A DNA stretch of 64,000 nucleotides from Phylloscopus collybita. Its lineage: Eukaryota > Chordata > Aves > Passeriformes > Phylloscopidae. The position numbers were made by a program, and so were the translations under genes. Below, one piece after another: positions 1-15,400 of this stretch. Position 1 is the stretch's first letter. Every line of letters begins with the position of its first letter. The DNA lies in contig JAJNNQ010000040.1 in NCBI GenBank assembly GCA_027886175.1, positions 28,602,001-28,666,000 on the forward strand, in the 5' to 3' direction. The notes below the pieces were generated by a model that saw nothing but the letters and a program-made list of their open reading frames with translations, was not told the origin of the DNA and ran no database searches.

Positions 1-2177
<2,177 letters not shown>

Positions 2178-2496
2178 TGGACTTGCCTTGAAAAACAGGG
2201 TAGTATTATAAAGATCATGGAAAAGTGTATATTTGGATTCATTTCTGGAACAGTAAGAAATATTAAGGTACCTTTTAATGTTGGGTTTCAACTAAAGTAT
2301 AACAATATTTGCACATCCCTTTTGATAATTACAAGTGGACTGATACTATTCCTTTTCTATAGTACAGATGTTGATCAAACAAAAACCAAAATGTTCAAGA
2401 TTAAAAAAAAAATCCTTTTTATATAAAGTCAAAGACCTACTTGTAATTAATAAATGCACATAAGAATGCCAACTAGCCTGTCTTTTGTAAATTAAA
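2178..2496 (+). other. B3GALNT2: B3GALNT2 3' UTR with poly(A) signals
   Basis: A/T-rich sequence after the stop codon. An AATAAA is at 2449-2454 and an ATTAAA at 2491-2496, so a transcript end near 2470-2520 is likely. Further AATAAA hexamers on this strand at 2836-2841, 4590-4595 and 4613-4618 could give longer forms that would run antisense into TBCE. The end used cannot be told from sequence. Confidence 0.6.
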
Positions 2497-2519
2497 GCAC
2501 TACTGCTTTGACTCAGTAT

Positions 2520-3401
2520 AGGGCTGTTCCAGGATCCTGTGGAGAGTTGTGCTCAGCACCAGGGCAGCTGGTAAGTCTTGCTGCAGCAGGTTCTGTGCTG
2601 TCTCATCTGTGCAGGGATGGGGACAGCAATGAGGGCTAGGATTTGTGATTAGTTTGTTAGTACCATTGTCATTTTAGATAAAATCAAGGTTTGCTTATAC
2701 CAAATCTTCAAGTACTGCAAACTTGGCCTGATTTAGGAGGGATTTCTGAGAGCTCACTGTGTTACTAGATATGAATCTGCGGTTACACAAGTGAAAGTAA
2801 AATAAGATTGAGGAACAACATGCGAAAGATTGTAGAATAAATAGTAATGCCTTGCAGTGTGCTGAGAACTTCTTTATCATGTGGTATGTTAACACTGTAG
2901 GGTAGAAGAAAGGTCTGCCAGATTTTGACCCTAATCATCTAAGGCAGATACTTCTAAAATTTCTGCTGGGTTTTGTTCACTTTAGGGTCATTGGATGTAG
3001 ATGAAAGCACAGAGGAAGTGGCCTCTCAGTGCAGCACTAATCTTCTCTTGTCAGCAAAGAGATCACAACTGAACCCTGTACTCGGTTCAGTAGAACAAAA
3101 TCCTCACCACTGCTGGGGGAAGGCAGTATAAAATCTTGGCAAAAGGGTGACCTTGAGTTTTATTTAATTGAAGCATTTAAGCAGTGTTTGGTATCTCTCC
3201 AGTAGGACAAACGAGCAGATGTTTTCATGGAGGCTGACAGTCAAGTTGAGGAGCTGAAAAACAGTTGTACAGCCCTCTGGTGCCACGTGTGAAACTCATA
3301 TTCACCTGTATGTCTGTTCAGGCACAGGCTGTCCGTGTGTCTGTCTGTCTTCTGCAGTTCCTGTGTCAGCTTTTCCTTCAGTCCAGCAAGAGAGTCCCTT
3401 C
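2520..3401. other. convergent 3' region between B3GALNT2 and TBCE, with TBCE 3' UTR
   Basis: The TBCE stop lies at 3404-3402 on the minus strand, so the right part of this stretch is TBCE 3' UTR. A minus-strand AATAAA is at 3164-3159, about 240 nt past the stop, and suggests cleavage near 3140. The remaining bases left of that are unassigned. No coding match was seen. Confidence 0.6.
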
Positions 3402-3494
3402 TTACCACCGTACTAACACACAGTCTCCACTTTCTATTGAGTAAAACTGCAAAGGCTTTAAGTCGTTGTCTAGTTCAACTTCTTTTCCTTCCAA
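3402..3494 (-). CDS. TBCE: TBCE terminal coding exon
   Basis: Codes residues 500-529: [19 protein letters not shown], then DCVLVRW and TAA at 3404-3402. It completes the ubiquitin-like domain. The acceptor is TTCTAG|TTGGAA. Confidence 0.95.
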   Translation of the reverse strand: MEGKEVELDNDLKPLQFYSIESGDCVLVRW

Positions 3495-6400
3495 CTAGAA
3501 TAGGAAAGCAAAAAAAACCCCAAACTTAATCAGACTTAAACTGAAATCCCTTCATGTAAACCAAATAGCAGGCAGTTGCAGTCAGGGAGAATCTGTCCTA
3601 CTACAGGAATGAAATTAGATCCTAAATTACAGCATGAAGACAGCCCTCCTCAAGTGAAATGAATTTCTTTAGGTAGTATTTTAGAACATGCTATGGACCT
3701 TTAGCAGCATGAAATACTTTGTTGTTGAATACCTGTTTTTAACTCACTTTAGAACTTTCATAGGACAGTTTCAGTTCGGAACCAGGAATTTTAAATAGGC
3801 GATACAGCAGTCCTTTGACCTTCTGAATAGTCATAGACTCTAGTGAGGGAAGAGAAAGAAAAGTTATTAGAAAAACACTGCTGCCACTGAGCTGTAGCAA
3901 AGTATCAGTGTTTCACTTTACTTGCTTATAGCAACAGTGAGAGGCTGTGTTGCTGCTTCAGTTCTAACACAGCAACAACGTCTTTGGTACCTGAAACCAT
4001 ACCTGCTACTGTCAAGTGGAAAATGGTTTTAACCTCTGGGGGATGGGGCAGGATGTGCTACTACGGATTAAGCACTTGGGTCCCACATACCAAATTAAAG
4101 TGTTATGGCTTCATACTTTACCTTCTTTGAGTTTGTATTTCTACATGCTAAACTAAGTGACCTTTGGGACACACACCAGCCAGTTCTGACTACTTGCATC
4201 TGACAACTGTTCCTTGCAGTTTTCATTACCAGGATTTGGCTTTCCCAGCACAAGTAAGCAAATGGCACTGTGGAACTGGTGACATTCATAGGAATGGTAT
4301 GGAGTTATTAGTCCCAAACACCTTGTCAGCAGAGTTGTTTATATTATGAAGTCAGTTATAGGAAGGGGTATTTTTTGTAATGGATCTCGAAGTAGTTTGT
4401 TCCAGAGGTGATACCTGTGTTTGCAATAGATAAACTCAGTATTTTGGTTGAACTTCTTTTGAAGCTTTATCTAAAGGCACAGCAATAGCGAGTTATTCCT
4501 GTAATACCACGCATTGTACTTAGACAAATATTTTTCTATCAAACATTTTTGTAAAAGCTGTATCTATCTGATTTTATGCAACTTGTGATAATAAATGTGA
4601 TTTTTATTTTAGAATAAAGCTTGAATACTTCTTTTCTCTCAGACTTCATTCTGACATACCTTTCCAAAACATCTTAATTTAGAATGGTCTTACTCATTCT
4701 AATCTCACTACAGGCACTAAAGCTTCAAACGACAAATTTGATGAAGGTCAGAACTAGATTTCTGACTTCCTGTATTGGATACTAGACCTCAATATCTAGA
4801 TTTATACACTATGTGGTTGCTTTTTAAGACATCATGTTCTGGTTACTTGGTTAACATATGCACTGGATTTCGTCCCTGTTAACCGGCCTTTAATTGCCTC
4901 AGCCACATTAATCATGAAACCAACAGCAGAGGTTGTAAGACAAGCATCAACTTTCCATCTTCAAGCTGGACTGAAAGTTAAGTATGAAGGCCAGAAGAAT
5001 AATGACTTTTTCAAACAATTTCTGGCTTTGTCATTTCTTTATATGACAGAGGAAAAGCTTTCAGGAACTGACAAAGCCAGAGGCAGCTGCCATTCTTTAA
5101 TACAGTTGTTTGAAAAGGAGCAATGAAACAACTGCTTGAACATAACCCAAGACTTCTTACCTGGTAGTTTTTTCTCCACTGGCTTCTGTTCGGGTTTCTC
5201 GGGACACTTAATTGTCAAAGCTGAAGAAAGAAGGGTGAGGTGTTAGTGAAAGAACAATAAGCCCTATTCTGGCAGAAGCCTAGTCTTTCTGGTCTGTTTT
5301 TATTACAAATTGTTCCCCTTAGCTCAGTCTGATCTCTCAAAAATTAGGAGGTAGCCTGCATCCGAACAGTTAAGATAGCATTTAGTCATTATCTGAAAAA
5401 TAATTAATTAAAATAAGCAAGTTTTTATTAATCTTTGATAAATTATTGTAAAAGTGACTCCCTAACGCTTAAAGATGGGATTTTTTTGTCAAAATGAGTA
5501 TTTACCTAAAAATGCTTAATTTCTATTTCATGTTTTAAAAATAACCTGCAGTAGAATGGAAATTGCTTATTCAGTATAAAACAGGCTTTTGGTCCTCTCA
5601 AAAGCTCCATATAAAGACTTCTAAAGGACATTATTAGCCTAATTATTTTACAGAGATTAAAACAATTATCCTTAAAAAAAGGCTTATATTATGTCTAGCC
5701 AACAAGATTCCTTGTTCTATTTAGTCCTCCACCTAAATGCATTAAAATGTAATGCTTTAAAATACTATTTTGCCCATAGAATAAAAAGTTTCAGTTCTTC
5801 TATGAACTGGGAAAGACAGCTACATGAATTTGCAAGTCTGGGATGTAAGCTAGATTAAATATGTAGACAGCCCTAAATGCCAAAGCTACCCATATTTTGC
5901 TTGTCTGTCCTGAAGTTAAGAAGTTATAAAAAAATTAACATCAGAAAACAGTGCAGCTGTTGAGATTAAAACCTGGGATGTCTTCTGTAAAGAAGCCACT
6001 CACACTGTCAGAATGGAGTATCAATAACCTTTGTTCTCCATTAAATCTCAGTTGAGAAAATCATTTGGCTTGGGTTGAGGGGGGGAATGAGAGTACACAG
6101 AAAATCAGGTTGCCAGTCAAACTCACTGAGACAGTTCAGAAAAGTAAAATTACAGTGTGGAACTTTTTGTTCTCCCATGTACACCTAGGAGACACTAAGC
6201 TCATAAAACATTCTAAATGCAGAAGGAACAATTTTGACCGTTTCTGGCCTCTTACTCAGGAGCTGATTTTTCAGAGTCAAAGGCTGTCGTCCCTTCAGTT
6301 CTCCTTCTTCAGGTGCTCCATATTCTGTTGGAAGAAAAGTGCGTGCAGAGCCCTTCAAAGATTAAAACTCAAGACTTAAGACCACTAAGGTGCAGGATCA

Positions 6401-9400
6401 GGCAGGAGTTCCCTCAGAACAGACATGGTAGTTCCTGCACCACACAGTGCTGCAGACAGGAGCCTCATTCAGCTGCTGCAGCATTCAGGACACGGGGATG
6501 CTGTTTAACATTCGCACTGCTGAGAAAGCCACTGCCTGCTCAGCAGCAGTGGTGGAGGGGATGCTCACAGGTGCTGGGGTCTCAGGCAGGGAGCCCGAGT
6601 TCCTGAGGCAGCGGTGCCCCAAAGGATGCAGTTCTGCTCAGCCGCCCCAACAGGAGCAAAAGCCCACTGGCACACAGGCTTGCCAATGGATGGGCTTCCC
6701 TAAGGCTGTAGCAGCACATGGAAAAAGGACCAAGGGGAAGAAAAATTGAAAACAGATCAAACCAGTGATGCCACAAGGCCAGAGGTGAGGAAATGCTGTT
6801 GTACTCTGCTTGTACTTACTAAGACAAAGTGTTGGGTATCTGGGATGGGCAGCAAGAAATTCTTCACTTGGTTTGTTTTTCTCTGGGTTCCAGTGCCCAC
6901 CAGCTTCTAGCCAGGCCTTTCCGAATATTTTGCGATAATCAAGCTCTGCTCCTCTTCTTTCAGCAGGAAGGATCTGTACTGACACAGAATGGCACATAAT
7001 ATAATTATATAACTTTCCAGAGATTAAAATCTAATCAAAGCCACAGACTCCTTGGTCTTATTTGGTGTTCAGTATGTTTTAATGCTACCAAGAATCTTAC
7101 AAACCATGTCTCCAAATACTGACTGATCCACATATTCAGTGCATTTTAGAGCCATTGAGAGTCTTAAAGCCCCTCTCTCTGTGTGCTCAGCCATAAATGA
7201 ATATATAAGCAAAGATTTTGCTGTATATGATGATGCAAGGATGTTTTCTGTAGTAATGGATCAGATGCTGCTTCTGATCTCCTTTATGATGAACATTTGC
7301 TCAAAGTTTGGTTTGTTGTGGATGATGATATTTTTCTATTGCAGAAGGGAAATGTTGGTATTGCTGTCACTGAAACAGACCCAGCTATGCTGCTCTTTCA
7401 ATTTTTTTTTCTTTTAAGAGTATGGTTTTTGTTAACAGTCCTGCAACTTCAACACAGTTCAGGTACTGAGAAAAAAAACCACCATTGACCCATCTTGTCC
7501 AAGTCCCCACTGAGTTAGCAATGCTGACAAAGAGGGCTCAGCCTTGTAGCCCTACTGACAAGGGGATGGACTAGTTTGCACTTCTCCTGCACTCAAACAA
7601 TTAACAATCAACTGAAAACAATTCCTCAGGCAGTGATTTAAAGTTTTTGCCAGACTCATGCAATTTCTTCAAATGCCACATACCTCACAGTTGTTCAAAA
7701 CCTCCAGCTGACTGATCTTGGCAATAATGAGCTGTATCAGGGTCTCTGGGTTCTTCTCTGTGTCCATGAAGGGGTTGTTGTTACACTGCAGTGCCCGCAA
7801 ACTTGGCAGTTTATCAAGCTCATTGATAGATGACCACTGAAATGGAAGGGAAGAGTCTTTTGAGGAAATACAAAACATACTTCATTTCAGAACAATACCT
7901 GGTAACACTGACTTTTCCTGTACAACAAACATGACTGGAAAAATTCTTTTGATCATCAGACCCAAGTACTTGGATCCTGTTTATTTAGCAAAGGAAAGAA
8001 CTGTATTCCATTTAATTAAAAACCAAAACAAGGAATTAGTCAGAATTACAGATCATTAGAATTCTGTGAGAGGAATTATGAGGTAGCTGCCATTATAGTT
8101 TTAACTGTTTAACTGTTTAGAAATGTTTTCACGTTTTTAAATTATGCCTCTGTATTGACCAAAGCGTTCAACAGTTACCTCGGAATCTTACACATACAAT
8201 CAAAGAAAATTTAAAGAGGAAAACTTCAAGTTACTCTTAAACAAAGATACATTTATTTACAAAATGTGGAACCATCACAATCTAACCTACCTGTGAAATT
8301 TTATTGTCATTTATTGCAAGGCGTTTTAGCGAAGGAAACATTTTAGTCTTGCATCCTAGGAAAAGAGTAATAAGAAAACAGTGAAAACTTCAAATAAAGA
8401 GAATTTTAAAACTATAAATAAATTACTCCTTTTTACATACCAAATCCAGCATCGGGAAAGCATATAGAAGATATCCCAGAGTTTCTAAGTATTAGCTGTT
8501 CTAATCTGAAATTTAATAGATACAATGATCACTGTATGTGGCACAGGAAATTTTTTGCAAAGAAATACAACCTATTTTTTTTTTCTTAATAAAGATCTGC
8601 AGCTTTTGATGTAGTGCAGCCTCACTGACAAATGAAAAGGAGCCTCACAGGCAGCACCCAGACTTCAAGAGTGCTCAGGGAGTAAAATTTTCAGTGAGTA
8701 AGTGCAACAATTTCAATCTTTCAGAATGGCTCCTGGATTTAAAATGTGTGATTTTCTAAATGATTTTTTTAAAATAGCCTGTGGCTATTGAAAATCATGG
8801 CTGCTGTTTTGGTGTACAGGGAAAGATGATAATTCTGCAAATTAGCAAAATGTGGTAAATCACTTTCATTTCATAAGTGCATAATGAAAACCTAATAACA
8901 CACAGCTGAAGAATGTGTTATTATACAACAAAAGCGAGATTATATTAAAATAGCTCAACTAAATAATGCAGTTACTCTCCTCAAGAGGGCAAAATGCCTC
9001 TGCTTCAAGAGCTCATGAATCTTTCATGCAACATCAATACTATCATATTTCAGCCAACTAGGACTATGGAAATGAATATCCAGGACAAAGACTTTCCAGC
9101 AAATTTGTTTACAGCTACCTGGGGAGCTGAGCTATTAGATGCAGCTGATTTCCATCCAGTAACTGGTTGTCTGAAAGGTCTAGCAACTTCAGGGTCTGCA
9201 GGACATTATCAGGCCTGATACATTGGAAAAAACAAACAAACACAGAATATTTAAAGTTATTGGCCAATGAAAACACTCTTTTCCTAAGTACATAATTGCA
9301 TGCATGTAGTTGTGCACATTTATGAATGTTCTGAAGTACATCACGTGAAATTTGCATCAATTATTGCTGTGGTGATATAAATGTTACAGGAATGTAACTT

Positions 9401-12400
9401 TATGTGCTATGTAACTTCATGGTACATCAGTGGCCAAGAGCTGGCTGACTCATGTTACTCACCTTTCCAAAACTGTAATATTATTAGAAGAAAGGTACAA
9501 CTCTTCAAGTACTGGCCATCCTTGAGCACAAAGAAGAACCTAAGAGCAAAACTTTATTTAATATAACAAAAGATGGGAAAAATATTTCAGAATTTATATT
9601 TCATGCACATTTGCTCTGAATGTGTTCAGAACAAGCTATGGCTCCCCAAACCAGAGGAACAATTATTAAAGATTTCCTAGTCTTCCCTTTCTTCCAGATG
9701 GCTCTCCTGTGCCTGGATCTACCAGTACAGATGACATCAAAGGGATTCTGCAGCCACAGGACTGTAAGTACCAGGCTTGTGGCCACCCTCACAGCTGAGA
9801 CTGGAAACTAAGTTAATTTATTCAGTGAGTTGGAGTTGACCAGGTTTTCCCTATGACGAGGTGAGGAATTGGCTGTACAAACTCTATATATGTTCCAGAA
9901 CCAGCTAACACACACACTTCATCATGTCTGACAGAATACTTTTTAATATCTTAATTTATCAGAGCTTGAAGCTTTTTCTGTCTTGGGACTGTGCCAGCCT
10001 ATAACCCACTAAAAGCCAAGAATTGCGTTAATTCAACACATCCTGAAGTTTTCAAGTTCTCTAAAGAAAATAAATCAATTCAAAAAGGGCTACAAATTGA
10101 ACAAAGATACTTTTGGTTTAGATCTTAACGCTTTGAAATTGCAGATATTATTTTACTTTACACAGCTTGTTTGTTTTTTTTTTCACAAACATTTACAGGA
10201 GGTAACAAAACTTTTAAAAATAAGCACTTATTACAAGGCGATACAAATTGCTGGCATCCAATGTGATTGTGAAAGTGCCAAGTATTTTGCAGTTTTAGCA
10301 CATGGAGTTCCATAAGCACTGGAACTGATTTCTTTTCTACAAATGTGTGCCTGTGAGTGGCAAATTATTCTTTCCACTGAGTTTTCTTTTTTCTGGTGGG
10401 TATTCTCCATAATCAAAGTAAGTGTGAGCTCATCCTGCTACTCTTTCTTTGGTTGGGAAACTTACAGGGGCTCTTTCATTCATCTACATTCCCTTTTAAT
10501 TCAATTTAAGGGAATTAGTAGATAATAAATTGTTTTAAGCCCCCAACTCTTTCCGAAATGTGATTATAACTGACTAAGGGATTCAAAGTTTTTGAGATGC
10601 AAGAACACAGACCAATGCACAGCACAGTCACTGAAAGTTTGTTTTTGCAGGAGGTTACAAAGGCTGCAAGGAGTGGAATTCAGAGATCTGGACAGTCCAA
10701 TTCAACTGGTTTTGTGCATAACTGACTCCTTCTCCTGTAATCATCCCATCCCATTCTCCCTGTCACAGCTGCACAAATCCATCCAGCTGCAGGTCTATAT
10801 AACTGACTCAGATACCATGCCAAGGGTAAACACTGAGATCTCCTCAAGAGGCAGCCTATGATTTGGAGCCCAACTGCTTCACACCCAAAAATATGTAAAA
10901 TCAACCTGCTGTCCTATCTGTAACACAGAAACTCAGATGTAACAACTTTTCCTGTTTCAAATTTGGCAAGAGCAGGGAATATTGATATCTCATCTCTTTA
11001 ATCTGATAGTGTTCCTCCATGTCAACAAGATAGACCAAAATAGTTATCCACTAGTGAGGAAGAAACATGACAAGAAATCCTGCAGAGTCAAGAGAAATGA
11101 GGCGCATGCTGAGTAACAGAAATTCCCTCACAACAGCCCTGCATTGGGATGGATGGATGGATGGATGGATGGATGGATGGATGGATGGATGGAATAGAAA
11201 AACCTGCACAAACCTGAAGTATCTGAAGATTTTTCAATAGGCTGCCCAAATGGCTAGAAAATTGCCAAATTATAGGTCACAGCACAATTCCAAGAAACTC
11301 AAATTGCCAAATTTCCATCTACTGCTTAAAACAGCTTCCTCAGAAACAAAAGTTCACAGATCTGACACTGAATTAACCCTCAGGAAAGACTGGGGTCTCA
11401 TTGTGGATAGCTGATGGGGAGGTAACAAATACCCAGAGGAGAGCCACTGATGCCCAAAACCAGAAGAATGGAAATGCAAGAGTTATTGCAAAAGAAATAA
11501 AGATGAGAACAAGAAACAATTGTCACCATGTAAGTCCATGATATTCTTGTATCTTTAGTCTGTTTATCCCAGGAAGCAAATAATGTAATTGGGGAAGGCA
11601 CAAAGAAGCTAAACAAGAATTAAAGCCATGAAACAGAGAATAGCTGTTCTCAATTGCTTTCATATAAAACATTGGGACTTACTAAATGAAATTATCAGAC
11701 AGCAATATCAGAACCCAGAAAAGGTTAAATTGATGTTAAATGATACGTATAGCAAAATTTTCAAATGGGTTCTTAATGCAGTTAGATAAATCATGAAACA
11801 AAAAATCCACAAATGTTAATTAGAGGTACATAGTCTTGAGCTCACAAAGCCACACAATTCCAGATTACTTTCTCAGAAGCTCTTACCAAATGCTTACCCT
11901 TTGCCTAGAATTTTTCCCAACTACCTGCTGCTACTTGCTAGTGTCAGAAGCATGATCCTGCACTTCTGTTCTAACCCAGATTTTTCTTTTACCCTGTATA
12001 ATAGTAGATTATATTATAAATATAAAATCTTAGTTTGAAAACAGAATCACAAATATAAGATTATGATTTAAATGCTGGATAAGAAAGAAAGGGTTTGGAG
12101 TCATAAATACGAATTCATTACACTCAAATGCATTAATTCAATTTCTAAGGCAATGGCTGTTACCTTAAGTTATTTTACAGGAAATTTTTCCCCCTTGAAA
12201 ATTATATGTTATGTTTTTGAACAATCAATCAACAATTCTACAGTAATAAGCTTTTTTACTGATATACTAATAATCTCAGAAGTATTTAGATATATGCAAA
12301 TCATATACAGACAAAAGAATTCTTTTTGGAAACATGCTCAAGGCAAGTGAATGTGGGGCTATGTATTGTTGCATAACACTTAAGCATGTTCCTCTCCTGT

Positions 12401-15400
12401 GAAAAATATTTCAAAACACAGGAACAAACTAAAAGTAAATCCCAAGTATAACTATCTCTATGCCATATATTCTTACACATAACAGCAAATAATTTTGAAA
12501 TGCTGTTCATCATTGAATTGTTTTAATTTTAATCCACACATTCCTAAGACTTTTGCTTATATCCTCATCAACAGAAATGTATTTCTCATTTGCTTGGATT
12601 ATATTCATTATTATTCTCTATCTAAAAGTTGACTTTTCAAGGAACCCCCCTCAGAGCTTAAGCAGCGATATTTTCAAGTGGTTTGTTCACAGAGTACTGA
12701 TGTCAGGTACATGCATTTATTTTTCCTCTTTTGTTTGGCTGCCCTGGAACACCACTTCCAAGAACAGGCTTATGTCTCCCAACTTACAGGGAATGAATTG
12801 GAACAAATTTATAAAATAGATTTTGGAACCAAAGATGTGTTCAGGGCCAATGATGAATCATCAGCTAAAGCAGAGTTTAAAAAAAAATACAAAAGCTGCA
12901 TCATTTTAAACTGCTCTGACTAAGCTGGGGCTTTCTCACTGCAATTTTGTTAGCCTTGGAGAACTCTAACCTGCCTGCAGCCATGGCTCCAACCAGCCTT
13001 TCAGTCACCCCATGAAGGGATGAAGGACAGCTGCTGGCAGGTGCCAACATTTTAAACACCACAATGCACAGATTTACTCTGATGAGCACTAGATGACATT
13101 TAAAGTGTTTGTAGCCACTTAATTCTTCCAATTCCCTTCACCATTCACATTGCTGCTACTCTGGAAGGATTATCAACTGTCCTACCATAAATCCCACAGG
13201 CAGTTTTAAGAGGACAGTGAATGGACACTAAACAAAAACACAGCAGTGACCTTCCTCTAGTCCTACTGCAAGACAAGAAAATGAAGAAGCTTCTTTCTAC
13301 TCAAGCCCCAGTTTTGTTAAGTGCTCTTTCACTGGACAGCAGCTGGCAGCCGAAATCTGAAAAGTCATGTAATTTTACAATGCAGTACTATAAAATCTGA
13401 CCTTGAGAAATCCAAATAACAGTTTGCAATTTAGAAGCCATTATAAGTAATGTGACACTGAGATGCACTTCCTAAGCCCCATCTCTGAAAAAAGGCCCAC
13501 TGCTAACTACAGCTGACAACAGGACTTCACTCCTAGTAAGACATCACACCAAGAGAGACTCATTGAAATGTGCACGTTTCAGTGCCCCAAACAAATCAGA
13601 CCTTTGTTTTTCCTCTACTCTGTGCTGCCAATAACCAGGCATCATGTGGTTCAAGAACCATCAGTATGGGCAAAGATACCAATCCAGTCTCCTCCCTATG
13701 CAAAGTGATGCCAAAACAAGAATTTCTCATCATAAGGAAATATTTTCTTTGCATTTGCATTTGTTCTATTGCATGCAGAGAAGCACAGGTAAATCTTCAA
13801 CAGCTACCAGGAACCAGAATGTTTTCACTTAGACAAACTTTGGGACACAAAGGGACACAAAGCTATATTGTACTCCAACTGCTTTATTTTGATTTGGCAA
13901 TTTACAGATGTAGATGAAGTAAAATGTTTCTTATTAGACTCCTATGCCAATATTACTTCCTTCATTATGTAGGAAGTACATTAGCTAATATGCAACTAAC
14001 AGAGTTACCCCACAGCACCTTTTCTAAGGATGATTTGATTTCAGTAGAGCAATTCAGTGCACAAATGTTTATTGTGCTTTCCTTGCCTCAGAAACCTAAT
14101 GATACTAAATTTTAAAAAAATCAGGAAAGGCTATTACCTCTGTCCATGTTATTTCAGTTTGATTAAGTGCCAGAATCTTCAAGTTTGAAAATGCACTGGA
14201 TGTAAAGGTTGATGTAGATGGAAATCTCATTTTGTTTTCACTGCATAAAAAGAATAATAATTTGCATAATGAATAATCACATTTATTGAAGTAATTAGTT
14301 TGGAGTTGCAGATTAAAGAAAATTTACACCCTCCAAAAGTTAAAATCACTGCCAAGATGTCATATATTTTAAAATATAATAAGATATATTTCTAGTTCTA
14401 TTCAAACATACTCCTTCCTAATTTACTTTCCTGCTTCAGGAATGCATATTTATTCAAGAATGTGTATTTATTCATCTGTGGCCTCTTTCTCTTTCACTAA
14501 GTTTTGAAAATGAAAAGAATGATTTTCATTAATATTAAATGAAACAGAGCCACAGCTCAGGCTTAAACCCCTCAGTGTTGACTGAAAATGAAGAGCCTAC
14601 ATGACTATCCAGACCCCAGTAAAACAAAAATATGTAAAATCCACTCTCAGTAGTTAAGTATCACTACAAAGAAGAAAAGATAAAGATTCTCAAATCTGCA
14701 GTCTTCAAATCAGTTTTCATTATTCACCCTGAAAGAGGTTTTTATTTCTTTTCTAAGGCCTAATCTACCTGCATATTCTCATAAAAATATCTCAGTGTAG
14801 TTTATAGTTATATACTTATGGGTAAAACTTCCACATAGAGAGCTGGTGAATGGTTAATCATTTTTATTCTTCTTCCAACGTTCCATGGACAAAAAAAAAA
14901 TCAATAACAAATTTACCTTCTTTCTTTTTTAAAGCAAGCAGAAGGTCAAAACAATAAAAAACTGATTCAGTTTTTTATTCAAAATGAACTATGTCAGTTT
15001 GCAGTAGTAAGCATCAGATTCCAACATCAACCTCATTTTGTTTTCCATTTTTTTTCACAAATAACTGTTGAAAACCCTTCAGTCTAGAGTACACTTCTCA
15101 ACAATGATAAACTGAAAAAATTATTCCAGGTGAATTAACATAAATTCTCTGTATTCTCATGCACGCAGATAACAATAAATCATGATATGCTCTAGGCAAA
15201 GTTAGATTTTAGTACCCAGGTTGCAAACAGGTGTTCAGTGCTAAATATTTAAGAAAATGGAACACCTACAACTATTTTAAAAAGTCTTTTTTGTCACATT
15301 AGCGATAAGAATAAATAAAAAACCTGGTGATTTAGGCTGCTACCTAATCCATTGTGTTACTTCACACCAGAAAATTACTGTGGCATGTGCCAATTACAGT

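Noticed and set aside
6447..6749. 100-codon + frame across TBCE intron 12
   Set aside because: It runs antisense to an intron flanked by verified TBCE exons 12 and 13 and shows no domain.
11147..11193. GGAT array considered as a CRISPR-like or telomere-like repeat
   Set aside because: It is a pure 4-base microsatellite with no spacers.
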